A DNA stretch of 31,930 bases from Anaerolineaceae bacterium UBA3924 (GCA_002385985.1 DGEO01000008.1:26860-58789); one strand, 5' to 3'. Positions 8,224 through 16,331 are shown, numbered from the stretch's first letter. Made by a program: numbers and translations. The notes: generated by a model from the letters alone, not told the origin.

Positions 8224-8961
8224 TTACGCCAGCACTTTGCTCAAGAACGCGCGGGTGCGTTCTTCCTTCGGGTTGGTGAACAGGACCTTCGGCGGGGCCT
8301 CCTCGACAATCAGGCCCTCGTCCATGAGGATGGCCCGGTTGGCTGCCGCGCGGGCGAAGCCCATCTCGTGGCTGACCACCACCATGGTCATGCCTTCCCG
8401 GGCCAGTTCGAGCATCACGTCCAGCACTTCCTGGATCATTTCCGGGTCGAGCGCGCTGGTTGGCTCGTCGAAGAGCATGATTTTGGGATTCATGGCCAGG
8501 GCGCGGGCAATGGCCACACGCTGCTGCTGCCCGCCAGAGAGCTGCGTGGGGTAGTTCTGCGCCTTTTCAGGGATGCCGACCTTCTCCAGCAGCCCCATGG
8601 CGATGCGCCGGGCCTCATCCTTCTGGCGCTTGCGCACCACCCGCTGGGCCAGCACGATATTGTCCAGCACGGTCAGGTGGGGGAAGAGGTTGAACTGCTG
8701 GAAGACCATGCCCACTTCGGTCCGCACGGCGTTGATGTTGGCCGCGCTGTCCAGTGGGATGCCGTCGACCACGATGCGCCCCTGGTCAAACTCCTCCAGT
8801 CGGTTGATGCAGCGCAGCAGGGTGGATTTGCCGGACCCTGACGGCCCGATGATGACCACCACTTCACCCTTATACACGTCCAGGCTGACTCCCCGGAGCG
8901 CGTGCACCGGGCCAAACCACTTGTCAACGTCCTCGATATGGATAATGGGCTCTTCAGGCAT
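8224..8961 (-). CDS. Polar amino-acid ABC transporter, ATP-binding protein (GlnQ/ArtP type)
   Basis: This is the cytoplasmic ATPase that drives the amino-acid importer encoded just upstream. The 245 residues have the length usual for GlnQ-type subunits. Walker A is GPSGSGKS at 39-46, the Q-loop is VFQQFNLFPH at 86-95, the signature LSGGQQQR is at 141-148, Walker B is IMLFDEPTSALDPE at 161-174, and the switch histidine is in VVSHEMG near 198. The ATG at 8961 is two bases after the permease stop, so the two are translated from one message. No clear terminator is seen in the 100 bp before the surface-protein gene. Confidence 0.95.
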   Translation of the reverse strand: MPEEPIIHIEDVDKWFGPVHALRGVSLDVYKGEVVVIIGPSGSGKSTLLRCINRLEEFDQGRIVVDGIPLDSAANINAVRTEVGMVFQQFNLFPHLTVLDNIVLAQRVVRKRQKDEARRIAMGLLEKVGIPEKAQNYPTQLSGGQQQRVAIARALAMNPKIMLFDEPTSALDPEMIQEVLDVMLELAREGMTMVVVSHEMGFARAAANRAILMDEGLIVEEAPPKVLFTNPKEERTRAFLSKVLA

Positions 8962-8963
8962 GG

Positions 8964-9776
8964 TTATCTCTCCAGTTTGCTGCGCGCTTCAATCCAGCTC
9001 ACCAACCGGGCGGAGAACAGAGTCATGATCAGGTACAGCAGGGCGACCATAATCCAGGTGTCGGTGGCGATGAAAGTGCTGGCCATGAACAGGCGGCCTT
9101 CGCGGGTCAGGTCGGGCACGCCTACCACGCTGACCAGCGATGTGTCCTTGAGCAGGGTGATGAACTCATTGCCCACCGGCGGCAGGATCACCCGGATCGC
9201 CTGCGGCAGGACGACGTAGCGCATGGCCTGGACGTAATTCATCCCCAGGCTGCGGGCAGCCTCCATCTGGCCTTTGGGGATGCTCTGGATGCCCGCCCGG
9301 TACACTTCGCCCATGTAGGCGGCGTAGCAGAACACCAGGCTGAAAATGGCCATGCCGACCGGGTCGGGCACGAAGGAGGCCATCCACTGGATGCCCAGGC
9401 GCGCGCCCAGGCTGCGGATCAATGCGCTGAAGGCGAAGAACCAGAACATCAGCTGGACCAGGACCGGGATGCCGCGGATCACCTCCACGTAGACGCCGGC
9501 GATCAGGCTGATGACCCGGTTTCGCGAGAGGCGCCCCAGTCCGGTGAACAGGCCCAGGACCAGCACCAGGAAGAAGGAAATCAGCGTGATGTAGATGGTG
9601 GTAAGGATGCCCTGACGGACAAAGTTGAAGATGCGGGCAAACGGGTTCGGGACCAGTAAGATCAATACTACGGTTAACACGACGATGGCGATGACCAGCG
9701 CCCACCAGGGGTCTGATCGCCGCTCTCGCAGGTTTACTGCGGGGATGGGAACAGCTTTTGTCTGGGAAGATTCCAT
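8964..9776 (-). CDS. Polar amino-acid ABC transporter permease (His/Glu/Gln/Arg family)
   Basis: This is an inner-membrane permease of the HisMQ/GlnP family. The 270 residues have a polar N-terminal extension of about 24 residues and then five or six hydrophobic helices. The EAA loop that contacts the ATPase is clear at about 172-192 (EAARSLGMN...VVLPQAIR). Only one permease gene is present, so it probably forms a homodimer. It lies 70 bp downstream of the binding-protein gene, with an intrinsic terminator in the gap, and 2 bp upstream of the ATPase gene. Translation starts at ATG 9776. Confidence 0.93.
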   Translation of the reverse strand: MESSQTKAVPIPAVNLRERRSDPWWALVIAIVVLTVVLILLVPNPFARIFNFVRQGILTTIYITLISFFLVLVLGLFTGLGRLSRNRVISLIAGVYVEVIRGIPVLVQLMFWFFAFSALIRSLGARLGIQWMASFVPDPVGMAIFSLVFCYAAYMGEVYRAGIQSIPKGQMEAARSLGMNYVQAMRYVVLPQAIRVILPPVGNEFITLLKDTSLVSVVGVPDLTREGRLFMASTFIATDTWIMVALLYLIMTLFSARLVSWIEARSKLER

Positions 9777-9796
9777 GGCTTATTTATCTCATATAT

Positions 9797-9831
9797 AAAA
9801 AAGTGCCTGCGGGGGACAGCCTCGCAGGCAC
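9797..9831 (-). terminator. Intercistronic terminator between binding protein and permease genes
   Basis: A 9-bp perfect stem (GTGCCTGCG / CGCAGGCAC, 9803-9811 with 9823-9831) with an 11-nt loop is followed on the minus strand by a T6 tract. It lies 15 bp after the binding-protein stop and about 20 bp before the permease start. Partial read-through would give more binding protein than permease and ATPase. Confidence 0.75.
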
Positions 9832-9846
9832 CTCCATCAAACTTCG

Positions 9847-10746
9847 TTACTCCGACTCACTGGCAAGCCACTTTACTTCAAGCTGCCGCAGCGTGCCGTT
9901 GTCGATCAGGGTCTGCAGGGCTTCGTTGATGGGCTCCACCAGGTCAGTCCGGTCTTTGCAGATCGCGATACCGTAGTACTCTTCGGTGAACGGCTCTCCG
10001 GCGATCTGGAAGGTGCCGGGGTGCTGGGCCAGGTAGTCCTCGGCCAGCGATTTATCGGCGATCACCGCGTCCAGCTGGCCCAGAGCCAGGGCCTGGAAGG
10101 CCAGTTCATAGGTGTCGTACGGGGTAAACTGGACGTTCTCGATCTTCTCAGCTTCCAGAGCACCGGTGGTGCCCAGCTGAGCGCCCACTTTCTTGCCAGT
10201 CAGGTCTTCGCGCCCGCCGATGGTCGTATCGCCGCTGCGAACAACCACCACCTGGCCGGCGTTCTCATCGGTCAGGTATGCGGAGGAGAAGAGCATCACC
10301 TCGCGGCGTTCGTCGGTCACGGTGATGGCGGCGATACCCAGGTCAACCTGGCAGTTTTCCAGCGAGAGCAGCAGCGGGTCAAAGGGCTGTGTAACCCACT
10401 CGATTTCCCAGTCGTTGACCTCGGCGATGGCTTTCATCAGTTCGATGTCGAAGCCGGTCAGCTCGCGGGTGGCTTCATCCACCGTCTCGAACGGCGGGAA
10501 GGTGGGGTCGGTGCCGACCACAATCACATTGTCCCCGGCTGCGGGAGCGCCAGTGCCGCTCTCGGTACTTTCAGGGGACCCGGCCGGGTACCCGGTTTCG
10601 GTCTCCTCACCGGGACCGGGGTACCCTTCAGCAGGCTCATGGCCCTCTGTAGAGGGAGAAGCAGTGGGTGCGGCTGCCTGGCAGGCCGACAGCAGCATGG
10701 CCATGACCACCAGCGCGCTAAAGGCAAGTAGGGCGAAGCGTTTCAT
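9847..10746 (-). CDS. Amino-acid ABC transporter substrate-binding lipoprotein
   Basis: This is the extracytoplasmic solute receptor of the importer, a type II periplasmic-binding-protein fold (SBP_bac_3). The lipoprotein signal ends in LLSAC, placing lipidation on Cys22. A flexible linker rich in Pro, Gly, Glu and Ser with repeated GYP elements spans about 23-72. The binding domain then starts at VIVVGTDPTFPPFE, with the family hallmarks LTGFDIELMKAIAE and VDLGIAAITVTDERREVMLFSSAYL. The ligand is probably a polar amino acid; I cannot choose which. The gene is the first of a three-gene operon, with a clear promoter upstream and a terminator after it. GGAGG lies about 6 nt before the ATG. Confidence 0.94.
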   Translation of the reverse strand: MKRFALLAFSALVVMAMLLSACQAAAPTASPSTEGHEPAEGYPGPGEETETGYPAGSPESTESGTGAPAAGDNVIVVGTDPTFPPFETVDEATRELTGFDIELMKAIAEVNDWEIEWVTQPFDPLLLSLENCQVDLGIAAITVTDERREVMLFSSAYLTDENAGQVVVVRSGDTTIGGREDLTGKKVGAQLGTTGALEAEKIENVQFTPYDTYELAFQALALGQLDAVIADKSLAEDYLAQHPGTFQIAGEPFTEEYYGIAICKDRTDLVEPINEALQTLIDNGTLRQLEVKWLASESE

Positions 10747-10794
10747 AACATTCCTCCGTTGGCAAAAAGAGAAGCAAATTGTATTGAAGAGGGA

Positions 10795-10823
10795 ATTCTA
10801 AGTCCGATAAATCCTCGATTCAA
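10795..10823 (-). promoter_or_regulatory. Promoter of the amino-acid importer operon
   Basis: On the minus strand there is TTGAAT (10823-10818), a 17-nt spacer and TAGAAT (10800-10795). The predicted start near 10788 gives a leader of about 42 nt that ends in GGAGGA before the binding-protein ATG. A second TATAAT (10840-10835) lies upstream but lacks a partner -35. Confidence 0.45.
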
Positions 10824-10909
10824 GTGCAATTTAAATTATACAACTAAATAACAACGCAGCGCTCTGGCTGTTCGTCCGGGTGGGCCGAGCCGGAGGACTG
10901 TTCATCCGG

Positions 10910-10915
10910 TATAAT
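10910..10915 (+). promoter_or_regulatory. -10 box of the PHP phosphoesterase gene
   Basis: A perfect TATAAT lies 51 bp before the chosen ATG at 10967. No good -35 hexamer is found at 16-18 nt. The rest of the 220-bp divergent intergenic region is AT-richer than its surroundings, and I see no other element in it. Confidence 0.35.
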
Positions 10916-10966
10916 CAGGCAAAGCCAACAAGCGCCCGCATTCAGCGCGGGCGGCGGAGAACCAAC

Positions 10967-11626
10967 ATGCCCTCATCATGGAAAGTGGAGTTCCACTGCC
11001 ATACCCAGTATTCCCGTGACAGCCTGACCAGCATTCAACACCTGATTGCCACAGCCCGCCAGCGCGGGCTGGACCGGCTGGTGGTGACCGATCACAACAC
11101 CATCCGCGGCGCTTTGGAAGCAAAAAAAGCCGATCCTGAGCTGATTATTGTCGGAGAGGAAATCCTGACCCGGAAGGGCGAGCTGCTGGCGGCCTTCGTT
11201 CAGGAGGAAATCCCGCCGTTTCTTCCACCGCGCGAAGCCATCCGCCGCCTGCGGGAGCAGGGCGCTTTTATCAGTGTGTCGCACCCGTTTGACCTGCGCC
11301 GCAACGGCTGGCAGCTGCCGGACCTGCTTGATATTCTCCCGCTGGTGGACGCGATCGAGACTTTCAATGCCCGCTGCGTGAACATGCAGAACAACCGGGA
11401 CGCGGAGGAGTTCGCCCGGGAGCACAACATCCCCGGCACAGTGGGGTCCGACGCGCACGCCTGGTTTGAGATCGGCCGGGCGGTGCTGCACCTGCCGCCC
11501 TTCGATTCCGCCGAGGATCTGCGCCGGGTGATGGCGGCCGGGCGGGCGCAGGTGGTGCTGTCCTCACCCTTCGTCCACCTGACTTCCACCTACGCTAAAC
11601 TGGTGCGCCGCTACCTCAGCCCATAG
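10967..11626 (+). CDS. PHP-domain metal-dependent phosphoesterase
   Basis: This is a 219-residue stand-alone PHP (polymerase and histidinol phosphatase) protein that hydrolyses a phosphoester using a cluster of divalent metals. Ligand motifs appear in order: HCHTQYS (His10, His12), TDHNT at 41-45, GEEI at 63-66, SHPFD at 105-109, FNAR at 133-136 and GSDAHAWFEIG at 160-170. The family includes nucleoside 3',5'-bisphosphate phosphatases such as RnaAM/YciV, but no specific substrate can be assigned. I chose ATG 10967 because GGCGGAGA lies just upstream and the homologous region begins there; an upstream GTG at 10880 would add 29 basic, non-conserved residues across the -10 box. The gene is convergent with uvrC, six bases apart. 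Confidence 0.88.
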   Translation: MPSSWKVEFHCHTQYSRDSLTSIQHLIATARQRGLDRLVVTDHNTIRGALEAKKADPELIIVGEEILTRKGELLAAFVQEEIPPFLPPREAIRRLREQGAFISVSHPFDLRRNGWQLPDLLDILPLVDAIETFNARCVNMQNNRDAEEFAREHNIPGTVGSDAHAWFEIGRAVLHLPPFDSAEDLRRVMAAGRAQVVLSSPFVHLTSTYAKLVRRYLSP

Positions 11627-11632
11627 CGCCGG

Positions 11633-13495
11633 TTATTCCAGCTGGGTTTTCAGGGCCATGGCCAGTTCCGGGGTGATGCCCGGGACTTCGGTCAGGGCTT
11701 CCACGCTGGCGTCGCGGATGGCTTCGATAGAGCCGAAGCGGGTCAGCAGCGCGCGGCGCTTGACCGGGCCGATGCCGGGCACCTGGCTCAGGCGCGAGAC
11801 CAGGCCTTCTTTCGTTCGCCGCTTGCGGTGCGCGGTAATGGCGAAGCGGTGGGCTTCGTCACGGATGCGCTGCAGCAGGTACAGGCCCTGTGAGTGGCGG
11901 GGCAGGAGGATGGAGCTGGACCGCCCGGGGAGAAAGATTTCCTCCTGCTGCTTGGCCAGCCCGGCGATCGGAACCTGACCGGACAGACCGAAGCGCTCCA
12001 GCACGGCGACGGCACGGCTGAGCTGCCCCTTGCCGCCGTCGACGATCAGCAGGTCCGGCAGCACGGCAAAGGAGGGATCCACCCTGGCCCCCACGCGCTT
12101 CTCCTCCTGAGCGGACAACCAGCGGTTGAACCGGCGGGTGAGCGCCTCCTCCATGCTGGCGAAGTCGTTGGGCCCTTCCACCGAGCGGATGTTGAAACGG
12201 CGGTAGAGCTTCTTGCTGGGCACGCCCTGCTCAAAGACCACCATCGAGGCCACCGCGGCGGTTCCCTGCGTGTTGGAAATGTCGTAACACTCGATGCGGT
12301 TGGGCGGTTCAGCCAGCCCGAGAGCCTGCTGCAGCTCGCTGAGCGCTTCGCTCTGGCGGTTGGTATCGGCTTCCCACTGAGCCTTGAGGGTGCGCAGCGT
12401 CTCGACCGCGTTTTCGGTGGCCATTTCCACCAGCTCGGCCTCCGTGCCCTGGTGCGGTACGATAAAGTCGACTTTCTTGCCGCCACGCTCGGTGTGCAGC
12501 CACTGCTTGATGATCTGGGCTTCCTCGATTTCCTGCGGCAGCAGCACCTGGGCCGGCACGCTGGCCGACTCGGAGTAGAACTGCTTGATGAACTCGCTCA
12601 GGACCTCTTCGTTTTCTTCGTCCTCGGTGCCCTCGAGGATAAAGTATTCGCGCCCGATCATTTTGCCCGAGCGGATGAAAAACACCTGCACGCAGGCCTC
12701 GCCGTCGACCCGGGCCATGGCCACCACGTCCGAGTCCAGCTGCTCCGGGCTGATCACTTTCTGCCGCTCCACCACCCGCTCGATGGCGTTGATCTGGTCG
12801 CGCAGCGCGGCGGCCCGCTCAAAGCGCAGCTCTTCGGCGGCCTGTTCCATTTCCCGGCGCAGGCGGTCGACGATCGGTTCGGTGCGCCCCTCCAGGAACT
12901 CGCACAGGTCGGAGATCATCTGGCGGTAGCCGGCCTGCTGGATGGCCCCGATGCAGGGACCGCTGCACAGCTTGATGTCGTAGTACAGGCAGGGGCGAGG
13001 GTCCTTGCCGGTGATCACGCGGTCGCAGGTCAGGTAGGGGAAGATGCGCCGCAGCACGTCCAGAGTCTGGTGCACGGCCCAGACGCTGGTGTACGGGCCG
13101 AAGTAGCGCGATCCGTCGTTGACCATCTGGCGGGTGACCGTCACCTTGGGGAAGGGGTCCGCCCAGTGCACTTTGATGTAGGGGTAGCGCTTGTCATCCT
13201 TCAGGCGGACGTTGTAGTGCGGCCGGTGCTTCTTGATCAGGTTCATTTCCAGGATCAAGGCTTCCAGCTCGGAGCCGACCACAATGGTGTCAATGTCCGC
13301 GATGCGCCGGACCATCTGGCGGGTCTTGCCGTTGTGGTCCGCGCTGCTGTGAAAGTAGGAGCGCACCCGGTTGCGCAGGTTAATGGCCTTGCCGACGTAG
13401 ATGATCTCGCCGGAAGCGTCCTTCATCAGGTAGCAGCCGGGTTTGGTCGGCAGGTTGTCCAGAATACCCTGCAGGTGTTCAGAAATCGGCACCAT
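11633..13495 (-). CDS. uvrC: Excinuclease ABC subunit C
   Basis: UvrC makes both incisions in nucleotide excision repair after UvrA and UvrB find the lesion. The whole protein is here, about 620 residues. The N-terminal GIY-YIG domain (GCYLMKD...IIYVGKA) makes the 3' cut. Four Cys follow in the region TCDRVITGKDPRPCLYY...CSGPC. The UVR domain (EEAAELRFERAAALRDQI-like) binds UvrB. The RNase H-like domain (CYDISNTQGT, LLIVDGGKGQL) makes the 5' cut. A C-terminal helix-hairpin-helix pair (VPGIGPVKRRALL, VPGITPELA) follows. I prefer ATG 13495 over the GTG six codons upstream because a TG-T-TAAAAT box ends 8 nt before it, predicting a leaderless message; neither start has a Shine-Dalgarno. Confidence 0.96.
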   Translation of the reverse strand: MVPISEHLQGILDNLPTKPGCYLMKDASGEIIYVGKAINLRNRVRSYFHSSADHNGKTRQMVRRIADIDTIVVGSELEALILEMNLIKKHRPHYNVRLKDDKRYPYIKVHWADPFPKVTVTRQMVNDGSRYFGPYTSVWAVHQTLDVLRRIFPYLTCDRVITGKDPRPCLYYDIKLCSGPCIGAIQQAGYRQMISDLCEFLEGRTEPIVDRLRREMEQAAEELRFERAAALRDQINAIERVVERQKVISPEQLDSDVVAMARVDGEACVQVFFIRSGKMIGREYFILEGTEDEENEEVLSEFIKQFYSESASVPAQVLLPQEIEEAQIIKQWLHTERGGKKVDFIVPHQGTEAELVEMATENAVETLRTLKAQWEADTNRQSEALSELQQALGLAEPPNRIECYDISNTQGTAAVASMVVFEQGVPSKKLYRRFNIRSVEGPNDFASMEEALTRRFNRWLSAQEEKRVGARVDPSFAVLPDLLIVDGGKGQLSRAVAVLERFGLSGQVPIAGLAKQQEEIFLPGRSSSILLPRHSQGLYLLQRIRDEAHRFAITAHRKRRTKEGLVSRLSQVPGIGPVKRRALLTRFGSIEAIRDASVEALTEVPGITPELAMALKTQLE

Positions 13496-13503
13496 TTGGG
13501 TGG

Positions 13504-13509
13504 ATTTTA
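13504..13509 (-). promoter_or_regulatory. Extended -10 box of uvrC, 8 nt from ATG
   Basis: TGT-TAAAAT on the minus strand has its hexamer at 13509-13504 and is followed by eight bases and the uvrC ATG. The -35 candidate TTCCGG at a 17-nt spacing is poor. If used, the message would be leaderless. Confidence 0.35.
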
Positions 13510-13600
13510 ACACATATGTTCTATGACCGGAAAAGCCCTCTGGAAAGCCGGGAAAGCGGGCAGGTATTGTCCCTGTAGTCTGGGTTGAGACGGGCGGGCC

Positions 13601-15226
13601 TTACTCCAGGCACATGGCGCAGCCGTCCGCGCGGGGATCGCTGCCGCCCCAGAGCACGCCGGAGTCCGGATCGTGGCGGATGATCTGCCCGCGCCCGAAG
13701 AGGCCCCGCGCCAGGCCGGTCACCGGCTGGACGGTGTGCCCCATACGGGCCAGCTCGGCGGCGGTGGCGAAGTCGATGCCTTCCTCCAAGGCCACCCTGC
13801 CGTCCGCTTCGATGCAAAAGCGCGGCAGATCCAGCGCCTGCTGCGGGTCCAGCCCGTCCTCGAGCATGGCTAAAGCGACCTGCATGTGCCCCTGGGGCTG
13901 CATGAAACCGCCCATCACGCCGAAGCTGGCGTACAGGCTGCCGTCGGGGCGGGTGGCCATGGCCGGGATAATGGTGTGGTAGGGGCGCTTGCCCGGCTGC
14001 AGGGCGTTGGGATGTTCGGGGTCCAGGCTGAAGTTGTGCCCGCGGTTCTGCAGGGTGAAGCCGAACCCGCGCGGCACGATGCCTGTGCCGAAGCCCATGT
14101 AGTTGCTGTTGATGAAGGAGCAGGCGTTGCCTTCGCCGTCGACCACGCTCAGGTAAACCGTGTCGGATCCAGCGATGGGCTGGCCGTGCTCGACGCGCGG
14201 CAGCGCCCGGTCCGGCCGGATCAGGCGGCGGCGTACTTGCGCATAGTCTTCACCGAGCAGCGCATCCAGCGGTGCGGGACTGAAGTCGGGGTCGGCGACG
14301 TAGCGGAAGGCGTCCGCGAAGGCCAGGCGCATGGCTTCAATCTCCAGGTGCAGCCGGCGGGCGGAAAGCGGCTGCATTTCCGCCAGGTCAAAGCCGCGCA
14401 GGATGTTCAGCGCCAGCAGGGCGGCAAGTCCCTGCCCGTTGGGCGGGCATTCCCAGATGCGCACGCCGCGGTATTCGACGGAGATGGGCTCAACCCAGGT
14501 GCTTTCGTGGCGGGCCAGATCGTCAACGGTCAGGCAGCCGCCCGCCTTTGCGACCACGTCAGCGATGGCCCCGGCGATCTCGCCCTGGTAGTAGCCCTGC
14601 TTGCCGCGCTCGGCCAGAATGCGCAGCGCTCTACCCAGCCCCGGGTTGGTGAAGATCTCGCCTGCCCGGGGAGCGCGGCCGTCGATGGTCAGCTCGCGGC
14701 CGTTCAGCGCCTTGCTGAGCTGTGCCTCCACGCCCCGCGCCCAGGAATGGGCGGTCAGCGGGGCCACCGGGAAGCCGCGTTCGGCCAGGTCGATGGCCGG
14801 AAGCAGGACCTCGGCCAGCGACAGGCGTCCGAAGCGCTCGACCAGGTCATGCCAGCCAGCCGCTGCGCCGGGGACGGTGATGGTGTACGGGTGGAAGGGG
14901 GGCAGCCCGTCCCCCAGGCCTTCCCGGCGGATGCGCTCCAGCGTCAGTGCGGCCGGGGCGCGCCCGGAGCCGTTCAGGGCGTAGACCTGGCGGGTGGCGA
15001 CCTCGTAATACAGGGCGAAGCAGTCCCCGCCGATGCCGGTGGAGGTCGGCTCGGTGACGTTCAGCGCGGCCGCGGCGGCCACGGCGGCGTCTGCGGCCGT
15101 CCCGCCAGCCTGCAGAACTCTCAGCCCGGCGGCCGTGGCCAGCGGTTGGCTGGTGGCAACCATGCCGCCCCGGCCGATCACCGGCGAGCGGCGGGATTGG
15201 AATTTCAACTCGGGTATTTGGTTCAT
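13601..15226 (-). CDS. Gamma-glutamyltransferase family protein (YwrD-like)
   Basis: This is an N-terminal nucleophile hydrolase of the gamma-glutamyltransferase family, made as one chain that cuts itself. The 541 residues carry GGTAADAAVA at 41-50, STGIGGDCFAL at 62-72, NGSGRAP at 85-91 and PPNGQG at 261-266. The nucleophile region is GSDTVYLSVVD with predicted catalytic Thr356, and after it come RPYHTIIPAM and GVMGG. No signal peptide is visible, unlike periplasmic Ggt. The DTVYLSVVD form and the GFGTGIVPRG segment resemble the YwrD-like branch, whose physiological substrate is unclear. It follows selD by 25 bp on the same strand, so the two are likely co-transcribed. Confidence 0.9.
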   Translation of the reverse strand: MNQIPELKFQSRRSPVIGRGGMVATSQPLATAAGLRVLQAGGTAADAAVAAAAALNVTEPTSTGIGGDCFALYYEVATRQVYALNGSGRAPAALTLERIRREGLGDGLPPFHPYTITVPGAAAGWHDLVERFGRLSLAEVLLPAIDLAERGFPVAPLTAHSWARGVEAQLSKALNGRELTIDGRAPRAGEIFTNPGLGRALRILAERGKQGYYQGEIAGAIADVVAKAGGCLTVDDLARHESTWVEPISVEYRGVRIWECPPNGQGLAALLALNILRGFDLAEMQPLSARRLHLEIEAMRLAFADAFRYVADPDFSPAPLDALLGEDYAQVRRRLIRPDRALPRVEHGQPIAGSDTVYLSVVDGEGNACSFINSNYMGFGTGIVPRGFGFTLQNRGHNFSLDPEHPNALQPGKRPYHTIIPAMATRPDGSLYASFGVMGGFMQPQGHMQVALAMLEDGLDPQQALDLPRFCIEADGRVALEEGIDFATAAELARMGHTVQPVTGLARGLFGRGQIIRHDPDSGVLWGGSDPRADGCAMCLE

Positions 15227-15251
15227 GGAGTGAATCTTTCGCGGAATTTTG

Positions 15252-16319
15252 TTATTCGACCGTGACGCCCTGGCCGGGGACGGCCTCGCCGATCACCCAT
15301 ACAGTCACCTTGCGCTCTTTCGCCCGGGTAAGGAAGTCCTCCAGCCGGTCTTGCGGGACGGCGAGCAGCAGCCCGCCGCTGGTCTGTGGGTCGAAGAGCA
15401 GCATTTGCTGCCATTCCTCCAGGCGTGGGGAGAACGACACGTGCTGGCCGAACCACAGCCGGTTGTCCGCTGCGCCGCCCGGGAAGGTCCACTGCCGGGC
15501 GTAATGACCGGCGTTTTGCAGGAAGGGGATCTGGTCGTAGCGGAAGACCAGCTTCACTCCGCTGGCGGAGGCCATTTCATACCCGTGGCCCAGCAGCGAG
15601 AAGCCGGTCACGTCTGTGCCGCCGCTCAGGCCGAAGTCGGAGGCCAGCTGACCGGCGGAGGCGTTCAGGCGCATCATCCATTCGGTGACCTCGCGCACGT
15701 CCTCTTCATCGGCGGTGCCGCGCTTCAGCGCGGTGGTGGTGACGCCGAACCCGAGCGGCTTGGTCAGCACCAGGCGGTCGCCGGGGCGGACGCCGCCCTT
15801 GGACAGCATGCGGTCCGGGTCCACAAAGCCCAGCGCGACCAGACCGTACTTCGGCTCGGTGTCCTGGATGGTGTGCCCGCCGGCGATAACCACGCCGGCT
15901 TCGCGGGCCTTTTCGGCACCGCCGCGGATAATTTCCGAGGTGATCTCCGGCGGCAGGTCGGGGGGTAAGGCGGCGATGTTGAGCGCCAGGAAGGGCTTGC
16001 CGCCCATGGCGTAGATGTCGGACAGGCTGTTGGCAGCCGCGATGGCCCCGTAGGCGTAGGGGTCATCGACCACCGGGGTAAAGAAATCCGTGGTGACCAC
16101 CAGGGCGCGGCGGTCATCCAGCTTCCAGACGGCAGCATCGTCCGGCGAGCCCATGCCGACCAGCAGGTCGGGGTAGCCGGCCGGGTCGAAGCTGTCACTG
16201 ACGGGGCGCAGCACCTGCGCCAGCGCTTCCGCGCTTAGCTTGGACGCTCAACCCGCGCAGTTGGACAGGCTGGTCAGACGGATTTGCTTTCCGGATGGAT
16301 GCAGGGATGGGTTGGACAT
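15252..16319 (-). CDS. selD: Selenide, water dikinase with selenocysteine at the active site (TGA codon 24)
   Basis: SelD makes selenophosphate from selenide and ATP, the selenium donor for Sec-tRNA and selenouridine synthesis. From the ATG at 16319 the frame is open for 355 residues except for TGA at 16250-16248 (codon 24). That codon falls in SLSNCAG-U-ASKLS, matching the GAGC-G-C-K motif of SelD: U24 is the catalytic Cys17/Sec position and Lys27 the essential Lys20, with the same spacing. Downstream are TTDFFTPVVDDPYAYG, AAANSLSDIYAMGG, GGHTIQDTEPKYGL, GGTDVTGFSLLGHG and LFDPQTSGGLL. A conventional reading would start at GTG 16214 and lose the active site. A nonsense mutation is the alternative, but the exact position and the hairpin argue for Sec. 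It is probably co-transcribed with the gamma-glutamyltransferase gene. Confidence 0.9.
16219..16250 (-). promoter_or_regulatory. Putative bacterial SECIS element downstream of the selD UGA
   Basis: Seventeen nt after UGA (16250-16248) begins a GGAA loop (16230-16227) closed by a perfect 5-bp stem, AGCGC/GCGCU (16235-16231 with 16226-16222). With one bulged A the stem extends by GCU/GGC (16239-16237 with 16221-16219). Distance to the loop, loop size and G at its first two positions fit the known bSECIS rules for SelB binding. Confidence 0.7.
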
Positions 16320-16325
16320 GAGTCA

Positions 16326-16331
16326 ATTATA
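16326..16331 (-). promoter_or_regulatory. -10 box of selD, 6 nt from ATG
   Basis: A perfect TATAAT (minus strand 16331-16326) is followed by TGACTC and the selD ATG at 16319, so the transcript would begin at the start codon. No -35 consensus is seen at 16-18 nt, and no Shine-Dalgarno precedes the ATG. Confidence 0.4.

Noticed and set aside
11894..13510. Open plus-strand frame of 538 codons
   Set aside because: It is antisense to uvrC, which is unmistakable on the minus strand.
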